From positions 29,599,649 through 29,663,648 of the forward strand of contig CM072523.1 of the NCBI GenBank assembly GCA_036898135.1: a DNA stretch of 64,000 bases, given 5' to 3'. Source of the DNA: Oncomelania hupensis. Its lineage: Eukaryota > Mollusca > Gastropoda > Littorinimorpha > Pomatiopsidae. This document shows positions 56,430 through 64,000 of the stretch, in pieces. The translations under genes were made by a program, and so were the position numbers. Every line of letters begins with the position of its first letter. Position 1 is the stretch's first letter. A model generated the notes under the pieces. The model saw only the letters and a program-made list of their open reading frames with translations. It made no database searches and was not told where the DNA came from.

Positions 56430-58800
56430 TTTTCCGAATTTATCTTAATATAAAAATAATGGTAAAGAGTTATATAGATTTCAAGAAAATGACTGAATTA
56501 TGAGAAGAGTCACTACCTCAGCTGCTCTTTTCGAGAAATTGTGTACATTTTTATGACTTTTAACAGAGGTCATCCAAAGATTTGAGAACAATTGTTAGGG
56601 CTATTTAAAAAAAAATTACTGTAAAGTTAGTGTGTATGCAAAACTTGTGATATAGTTGCCTGCAAAGAATAATTTGTTGTTGATGATAATGGTCCCAGTA
56701 CTAGTCACTTCAACTGCTTTTTCATATTTATATTTTTGGTTGTGGGTTGTGGGTTGTGGGTAGAGGACTTTTAATAAGACTTGCCTCTGATCATGACATT
56801 GTACTTTTAATGTGTCATCAAGTGCCATTTTGCATTCCCATATTTGTTAATATTTCTGTGATCATAAAAGAGTAAATGTATTATATTCATTAAACTGGTG
56901 CTTATGTCTTGGTTGGGAGAACAAAATTCTTGTAATTATTTGTGTATGTAAATGTTTTCAGTTAGTGTAAATAAAAGTATTTAGTTTTCAGTTTTGGTAA
57001 GTAATGAAAAACTGAATACTTGTTTACCATGTAGATGTGTCCTTGTATTTTATCTATTTATTTATTTCCTATTTTCTCAAAATTATTACAAAAGAGTTCG
57101 ATTTTATAAAACCTGTCTGTTAGCATAGATAATAGGCTTCTGGACATGTCTCACTACAGCGACCAAAGCGCAGCATTGAACTATTCAGGAGTGAAGATCA
57201 TCTGTGAGCCTCAGTAGTCAATTAGATCTTGCTTAATCATGGCTTGCTTCCTTTGAAAAGAGATAGTCCTAGTTTGCATAATTATCTCATTTCAAAATGG
57301 TGTAGAGGCTTATCTCAGCTTGGTTCTGCTTATCGCTTACAACACCTGACTGTTGACACGTCTATTTCATGCAAAAAATTTGCTTTAAGAGGTTGGAATG
57401 TTACACATGCAGCTGTATGTTTTGTTAAGTCACAGTGTTCGCTTTTCAATAATATTTTTATTCATTACACAGCTTAGCTTAGGAAATAGCTGAACATGTC
57501 TTTAAAATAAATGGCAAAGCCCATATGACTCGCATGTTCCTTATGGAACACGCAATATCCATTTAATTAGTGCCCAAAAAAAAACAAAATGAAACAGAGG
57601 CATTAAAATGCAAAGTTATACTGACTTTGATCTTGCTATGCTCTTTACCTTGAGATGAGCTTGACCTCTGGCATTGATATCTATCATGCATCAAAGAATC
57701 ATGTTCAATAATAATAACCTAGAAAAAAGTGAAATTTGTGAAAAATTGTCATTTTTTGACTAAAATTTGTTGAACCTGGGACCTTGACCTTAAAGTGAAG
57801 TCATTCACTGATCATTTATGAGGTCGCATGGATATACACCATGTTACCAAGTCTGGTTGTGATAGTTGAAATAGGTTCTGAGATATTAATCCACTTGCAA
57901 GTTTTGCACAGACAGACGCAGATGAACAGACAGCCGGACAGACTGACATTTTTTTTAACTGTCTTTTTTAAAAACTTTTTAGGACTCCTATCGCACAGAT
58001 TTCCACAAATCTTGAAATGTTTTTTTTGGTGGGTGAGTACATAAGATTTAAATTGCTAAGCAAGTGAGTCAAAAAATTAAATGTATCTCAGTGCCAACAG
58101 TTCTTAAAAACAGCTTTTTCATCACTGTTATAAAATTGTTTTGTTTGCTGTCGGGTGCATTTGTCAATATTAATGTCTTTTCTATGTTTATTTTTCTGTG
58201 CTGGGTATTAAGTTTATTAGGTCATGTGAGTCTGATAACGACTCGTCAGAACAGCCAGAAAACAAATTCTATTAAGATTTGCAAAAAACATTTATAACAT
58301 GTCTAATTCATGCAAAGAGGTAACCATTTGCTTATATATTTATTAAAAGTCTGATTGTGACATCTGAAACTAAAGGTTGCGTCGGCGAGTTCAAAAGGTC
58401 GCCCTGCAATAGCAGTAAATGTCTTATCTTCCTTAGTATACAGGCACAGGTAGACCACGAACAATCCACCAACCCTTGATGCATTGCTGTGGATTAGCCA
58501 AGGGAAACAATGTGGTGCCTGTAGTCTGAAGTGACGCTCGATGCCTGCATTGCAAAGCCCGTCATGTAATCAGGGACGTCAAAAGTTTTGATTAACCAAT
58601 TTGTTTGAAACCTCCCCTTCCCCCCCCCCCTCTCTTTCTCTCTTTTTATTCATAGGCTGCATGCATAGCTTGTACATTTATAATTATTTATATTTTTAAA
58701 ATTAACATTAGCTAATTATAAATGTTGAAATGTTTTTGAAACGTTTGTTTTAAACCTTGTCTGAATGCTGTGTTGCTAAAGATATTAAAGAATCAAATTT
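56430..58800. other. Convergent intergenic region, no gene seen
   Basis: AT-rich space between the ASB-like gene and the minus-strand gene. 57620-57970 resembles a dispersed repeat: CCTGGGACCTTGACCTTAAA, TCTGGTTGTGATAGTTGAAA and a (CAGA)-rich end (CAGACAGACGCAGATGAACA). No terminal exon of the minus-strand gene was recognised here. Confidence 0.45.
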
Positions 58801-58810
58801 TCAACCAAAT

Positions 58811-58999
<189 letters not shown>

Positions 59000-59237
59000 G
59001 TATGTATGTGCGTGTGTTTGTAAACTTTTTTTTTTTCTGGTTTGAAAACACATCCTTGTCCGTAAAGCTGCCTCTGTTAGAAAGAGAATATAATATTTCA
59101 TCAAATTTGCATTTTAACCAACATACTGCTACTACTAGGCCTACTACTACTACTACTACTATTCATTTAAAGTTTAAATTAATAAAATAGAAAATACAAA
59201 ACTGCAACTTGGTCAAAGCATGCAGATGTGTACTCAC

Positions 59238-59452
59238 ATTGTAGTGTAGAATGTCGGTGAAGAGATCAACACACTGGTCAGGTTGGTCAATGGCCTGCTT
59301 TTCCTTCAACAGCTTTCGCCCTTGTTTCAGGTGCTCCATCATGGCGCGGTTCTTGATCACGGCTACACGCTTCCTAACGATGGGGATAGTCCGTGGGTCC
59401 GTCTTAGGCAGAGGCCTGTGCACCATGCGTTCGTATGCCTGCATCTCCGCCA
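59238..59452 (-). CDS. Unknown minus-strand gene, third exon seen
   Basis: Acceptor TTTGTCGTTTTCAG|TGGCGG; completes a GTG codon begun in the previous exon. 215 nt, then donor AT|GTGAGT. Includes VAEMQAYERMVHRPLPKTD and VKNRAMMEH-like basic helix; ends VDLFTDILHYN. Confidence 0.68.
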
Positions 59453-62400
59453 CTGAAAACGACAAAGAGACACATTTCTCAAAGTTTTAACTGTGATTCA
59501 GGAAGGATGAATCATTGCGTAGTACTACTCTTGCAGGCGCCTCTCAGAATGATAGTTACAGAACTTGGGGATACCGCAGGATAAATTTTACTGTGTACCC
59601 TAGTGGCAATCTAAGAATATGGGGATGCTGCAAGATGGGTCTTAAGCATTACATTATCTAGTAGGCGTCTCCCTGACCGGTTTGGAATAATTCCAGGCAG
59701 GGGCGGACGAGGGGGGGGGTTTCCGGGGTTTCCGGAAACCCCCCCCAGCCCAAAAAAAAAAAAAAAAGGAAAAGAAAGAAGAAGAAGAAGGAGAGAAAGA
59801 GAGAGAGAGAGAATACAATTATAAAAATAAAAATAAACATAAAATAAATACTATATATATATATATATTTTTTTTTTTTTTAAATTTATTTATTTATTTT
59901 TTTTTTATGCGAATTTTGGAAACCCCCCCCAAAAAACTAACTGATCCGCCCCTGCCAGGGATACGGCAGGATGGATCTTGTTGCAGTGTCTAGTATAGGC
60001 CTACTTTAGGCGTCTCTCTAAACGATACACACACACAAAAATTATGGGAATAAGGAACGACAGCTTTCACTGCAGACACTAGTAGGAATGTTTTGGAAAC
60101 CAACATGCAGCAAGCAAACTTCAAGCACAATAAAAATCGTTTTCCTGTTGTCCCGAATTCACAACGCATTCAAAACAGAACACATTCTTAAATACACTAG
60201 CCATATCAACAAACCATATTAATCCTTCTGCATAAAATTCAAATCAGACCACACTCGCCTTTTTATCATGCAGTGCATGCAACTCGCCAACTGTAGTAAA
60301 AGTCCAACATCGTTAACTTGTATAAACAATTGCCTGTAGGAATGACGCCCAAAGGTAACTTTTTCAGTTCTCGTACATCTTTAACTCCCATCTTCTTCTT
60401 ATCACGCAACGGTACTGATGCGTAATCCTCATCCAAAGGTGGTCCTGTACAAATTTCGAGTTTTATTTTTTCGCACTAACGAAGAGGAAGACAAAGATTT
60501 GACAATTAACGTCTCAACAAATTATGCCAGTACTTCCTATAGGTTTTTGATGCAGTCAAGGAGATTAAAAATGCACATCCGTGCTCGTCTCTCCTAGCTG
60601 TGTAGTGATCCTGTTTCCGCGCACGGTCAAGCATTATCACGTTGCCCAAACAGGGCCTCAAAACATTTATGCCATCCATAAATTTCTGTTGGCTTGTCAA
60701 GGAAAATTATAGCAGTCTATAGTTTAGACTGCCTTAGACGATTGGGTTATGTTGAAGAGCAAACGTTCCTCTATAGCGCAGAGGTAGACGTCACCTTATG
60801 GAAAGACCGAATCGTTGATGGAGCCTTGTATTGAGGTTCATCAAATTGTCTACGTGGGATGTATCGACATGCATGCGTAGCCTATATAGGTAAGTCCTCA
60901 TCCTCTGATAAATTAGATAGGTGTATCTTCTTCAAGAAGAATGAATAAGAAGAATTAATAATAATAATAATAATAATAAGAAGAAGAAGAAGACGCATAG
61001 CAATTGACGCAGAGGGGGATGATCGAGAAGGAGAAGAGAAGAAAAAGGAGGAGGAAGAAGACGAGGAAAAACACACGGATTGTTATAGGTGAAACTGTAC
61101 CTTTGACACTTGTGGTTTGCATGGACCGTTTATGCTCAAAGAAGAACCTATCTTTGTGATACGGCGAGCCTATGTACTGAGCATGGAGCTTCATCGCTGG
61201 TGGACAAACAACGAGTTGCATTAATATTTATATAAGCTCACATTTAATATGAAGGAGGCTGTAAATTCTTGAATGTCAGTTTCTTTGTTATTACATTGGC
61301 GTACGATCACTTTTAATTTTTATTAAAATAAGTATTAAAAACTCATGCCGTCTAAAAGAATTTTTTTTTCAAAACTTTTCGGAGTAAAAACGCTGGTCAA
61401 GGATAAAATCACTCTTTGGGTTTTACTCAGACATAATAATACATAAAGAATCAGTTATATAAATGTGTTAGAGAAGTATACATTGCTCTAAAATAGCATC
61501 TTCTTCGTTCAGACTCGACACCAAAACTGAAGGAAAAAAAAACCACTTTCAATTCGGAAACTTCTAAGATGTAGGCTACTGTTTTTGCATCAGTCTTTCA
61601 GGATTGACAAATTTGAATGCTTGTAATTTGTTTTATAAGGGGTAGTGTAAGGTATATCCATGGAAGATCTTTGCCATAACCATAAAACAATGATTTACAA
61701 AACTCCAAAACACGATATGAAATAATATATAACAAAATAATATATAAGAAGCAAATGCATTCAAAATAGGTAGTAACGGAAAACATTTTAAACAATAATA
61801 CAACCTCAAAGAAACACATAAATATTTTTTTTTAAATCAATCCATCAGAAATTACCCTTAAAAAATTAAGACTATTTTATATTACTGAAGAAAAATTAAC
61901 ATGCAATAAACATGCAAGGAGCTAGGCTTGCTTTAAATGTTCGGAAAATAAAACGTGCACACCTCAAATGAGGTCAAGTAAAACACATGCACACGTGGCG
62001 ACCAACGTCATGCCAATACCTCCTGCCGGCATTGGCATAGGAGTACGGGCTGGATAGATCTCGGCAAACTTGCTCTGCATCTGCTTCAATTTGGTCATGC
62101 CGCTGGGCAGACCCGCGCCTTGTACCATCCAGTCCACACCGCCACCTCGCGGCAAGAGTGGGAGAGGGGGCAGGTTGCTCGGGAAAGTCTGCATAGCTGA
62201 ACCACCGCACTGGCCTGGGAAAGGGCTGGGTGGAGGCGCTCGTTGCGGACTCTCCCTGCCCTCTACGTAGTGAGTAGCCTCGATGCTGCGATCATACTGA
62301 CGTAGTGTTGGGGAACGTGTTTGCGGGTAGGAAGTGCGTCCCGCCTGGACGTAAGCCGTCACGCCAGTGTAGAACTTCTGCACCACGCCAGTGCGGTCAA

Positions 62401-64000
62401 TCACCCGCAATGACCCCATGTCGGCCTCGCCATAGGTTTTTGGCGCTCTCGGTCTCTTCTCTTTCACCGCCACTGCTTTGCTCAGTCCTTGGCCTTCCAG
62501 GACGAGTGATGCAGGAAGAACAGAAGGCGCTTGCTCCTCGTCAGTAACGTCAATGTCGTACAACCGGGTGTGCCAAAGCGGCCTTTTTACCAAAGTTGCA
62601 TGGCGGGGCTGGCTGGGAAGTCCTCGCCTGACGTGGCGCATCACCATGAAGCGCGGGTCGACGGGTGATGGAGAGCGCGCTCCACGCGACCCAAGGTAGA
62701 CATTAGGCCCGAGTCTCGGCGGACTGGTCAGCTCAGGCACTACTTCCTCGTCTTCGTCTTTGTCTTCGTCTTCTTTTTTGTCCTTATCAATCCACAGGTC
62801 GTCTTCAATATTTGACGATTGTATTTCAACAAATGTATCGACACTCTGTTTTTCGTGCACCCCTATCAGATGCATCGTCATCTTTCTCTCTTTCCGCCTA
62901 TCGTCTTCCGTTTCAGACAGCCTGGACTGGGACCTGAAGATGCTAATGCTTTCCCTGGTGGGTGGTGGGACAGGGATTGGGGTAGCTTCCATGTCAATTA
63001 TGGGTGCTGAAGGAAGCCTGGGCTGTCGGAGTGGTGTGCCTCTGATGATGTTCATGTGTGGTCGATGGAACGGATCAGCGTTGTGTGCTGCTTCTCGGAT
63101 CTGAGCCAGTTTCGGGTTCTGATCAAACTGCGCTGAAACATCTCTAGCAACCACAGACACGAATCTGATTGGAACGGCCGGCATTGGAGTGACTTGTTCT
63201 TCATGCGATTTGTAAGCCGCCTCCCTTGAAGGAGGAGGCACTTGGGCAGGTGGTTGGGGTCCTTTGATTGGTGCAGGCAGCGCAAGATGAACGCCATCCC
63301 TGACGTTTTCTCCAACGACTGTGTGCTCCAGAAACGTTTCTTCCGGCGCTCTTAACCTCTTATCGTGCTCAATAATTGGAAGCAGCAGTTTCATGGGTTT
63401 CTGGCTTCGTCGATGCTCCTGCCTTCGGAAAACCTCGTCGCACACAGTGTCAACAGATTCTGCCCACGTGCTATCAACGGACTGTATCCTAGCTGCTGCC
63501 ACTTCGGACAAGGGCTTAAAGCTTCTCAGCTTACCCTTTGGTATCATTTTCCCTTCCTCCGCAAACTCCCTGCCGAAGTCTTTGACAAACCGCCCTTCCA
63601 GAACAGGTGGGGGTGATTTATCAATGGTGGATACACCAGGGGCTTGCAGGTCCAGGGTCGGTTTAGTTCTCGCTTCGGGTTTTATTTCTCTCGGTGATTT
63701 TCTCGGTGGCAACTTTGGCAATACGTCTAGCAACTTCTTCGTTTGCACTTCCTCCCCGTCGCTAGATTCTCCGGAAGATACTACAAACTCTGCTTTCCCA
63801 TATAACAGTTTAAGAACATGCGAACATTTCTTATGTTCTTTTCCGATTTCCATAGCTAGTAAAATAGGCACAGGTCGCGGCGACGACCCTGCCACATGTC
63901 GCGGTGACGTCTCTGGCACAAGTCCCGGTGACGGCCCTGGCACAGGTCCCGGTGACGGCCCTGGCACTCCTTCCGCCCTACCTTTTCCCCTTGCCTGTGC
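59238..64000 (-). CDS. Unknown proline-rich protein, three exons seen, partial
   Basis: Minus-strand exons 62020-64000 (open to the window edge), 61101-61196 and 59238-59452 are joined by GT-AG introns with matching phases (1, then 1). From the ATG at 63853, 715 codons lie in the window. The long exon is Pro-, Ser- and Arg-rich, probably disordered, with an acidic block (KDKKEDEDKDEDEEVV) and segments such as MGSLRVIDRTGVVQKFYTGV. The last two exons are Lys/Arg-rich (RPLPKTDPRTIPIVRKRVAV, LKQGRKLLKEKQAID), probably helical. The last exon ends at donor ACAAT|GTGAGT, so further exons or a read-through end (stop near 59163) are possible. I do not recognise the family. Confidence 0.7.
59453..61100. 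other. Intron of the unknown minus-strand gene
   Basis: Contains the hAT-like element (59698-59954) and AT-rich sequence. A tRNA-like A box (TATAGCGCAGAGGTAGACG) at about 60774 has no matching B box. (TAA)n and (GAA)-rich runs lie at about 60954-61070, immediately 3' of the exon at 61101. Confidence 0.6.
59698..59954. mobile_element. hAT-like MITE, copy 2
   Basis: Ends CAGGGGCGGACGAG and TGATCCGCCCCTG, flanked by CCAGG (59693-59697 and 59955-59959). The interior is a near-hairpin of G/C runs (GGGGTTTCCGGGG, AAACCCCCCCC) plus poly-A and AT runs. The 257-bp length and 5-bp duplication match the pattern at 50439-51080. Confidence 0.7.
61101..61196 (-). CDS. Unknown minus-strand gene, second exon seen
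   Basis: Acceptor GTTTGTCCACCAG|CGATGAAG, donor GTCAAAG|GTACAG; 96 nt. Encodes MKLHAQYIGSPYHKDRFFFE and HKRSMQTTSVK. Phase fits both neighbours. Confidence 0.72.
61197..62019. other. Intron of the unknown minus-strand gene
   Basis: AT-rich, no repeat or coding element recognised. Confidence 0.6.
62020..64000 (-). CDS. Unknown minus-strand gene, long exon (cut by window edge)
   Basis: Open for the full 1.98 kb. Donor GGCAGGAG|GTATTGG closes it at 62020. The first in-frame ATG is at 63853. Directly upstream TGCCTATTTTACTAG looks like an acceptor, so the true exon may start near 63855 and the repeats beyond may be intronic or 5' UTR. Confidence 0.72.
63866..63961 (-). repeat. 24-bp tandem repeat, four units
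   Basis: Four 24-bp units of TGGCACAGGTCCCGGTGACG plus GCCC with increasing divergence toward 63866. In the minus-strand frame each unit would add eight residues (GPVPGPSP-type). Confidence 0.85.

Overview
The window is nuclear DNA of an invertebrate animal, most likely a lophotrochozoan and probably a gastropod mollusc. I infer this from long introns with GT-AG borders, metazoan domain types (Neuralized-like, ankyrin/SOCS box), RTE, L2/CR1 and Rex1-type LINEs, several tRNA-derived SINEs, very long (TAA)n, (TC)n and (TTC)n microsatellites and TTAGGG-type repeats. The species cannot be named from sequence alone. Most long open frames come from microsatellites or transposons.

Three host genes can be assembled by hand, with reading-frame phase agreeing at every junction. 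(1) A plus-strand gene (11743-29826, five exons, 1,338 codons) encodes two divergent Neuralized-like domains followed by a long Ser/Thr-rich tail with YxxP and YxxM motifs, suggesting a signalling docking protein; its third intron is about 12.5 kb and packed with nested mobile elements. (2) A plus-strand gene (45787-56389, five exons seen) encodes ankyrin repeats plus a C-terminal SOCS-box-like segment, resembling the ASB family of ubiquitin-ligase substrate receptors. (3) A minus-strand gene (59238 to beyond 64000, three exons seen) converges on gene 2 and encodes an unrecognised proline-rich protein with an acidic stretch.

Layout: 1-8.2 kb is repeats: a minisatellite whose orientation flips near 3.16 kb, SINEs and RTE 3' fragments. 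11.7-29.9 kb is gene 1; intron 3 holds a palindromic long-TIR element split by a Rex1-like LINE that is itself split by an L2-like LINE with an intact RT frame, a Harbinger remnant inside a second TIR element with 6-bp duplications, and a 547-bp retroposed element with 11-bp duplications. 30-45 kb is intergenic: microsatellites, a nearly full-length RTE LINE (minus strand, one frameshift) and a truncated plus-strand RTE copy. 45.8-56.4 kb is gene 2; its 7.6-kb intron holds a LINE relic split by a pogo/Tigger-like element that carries a hAT-like element that carries a SINE. 56.4-64 kb holds a (TC)n tract and gene 3.

The most notable non-gene signals are an abundant, TSD-flanked, TATA-bearing ~550-bp retroposed family (one copy duplicated bases overlapping a splice donor of gene 2), the depth of nesting inside introns, and nine copies of one RTE family ending in the same pentanucleotide tail.
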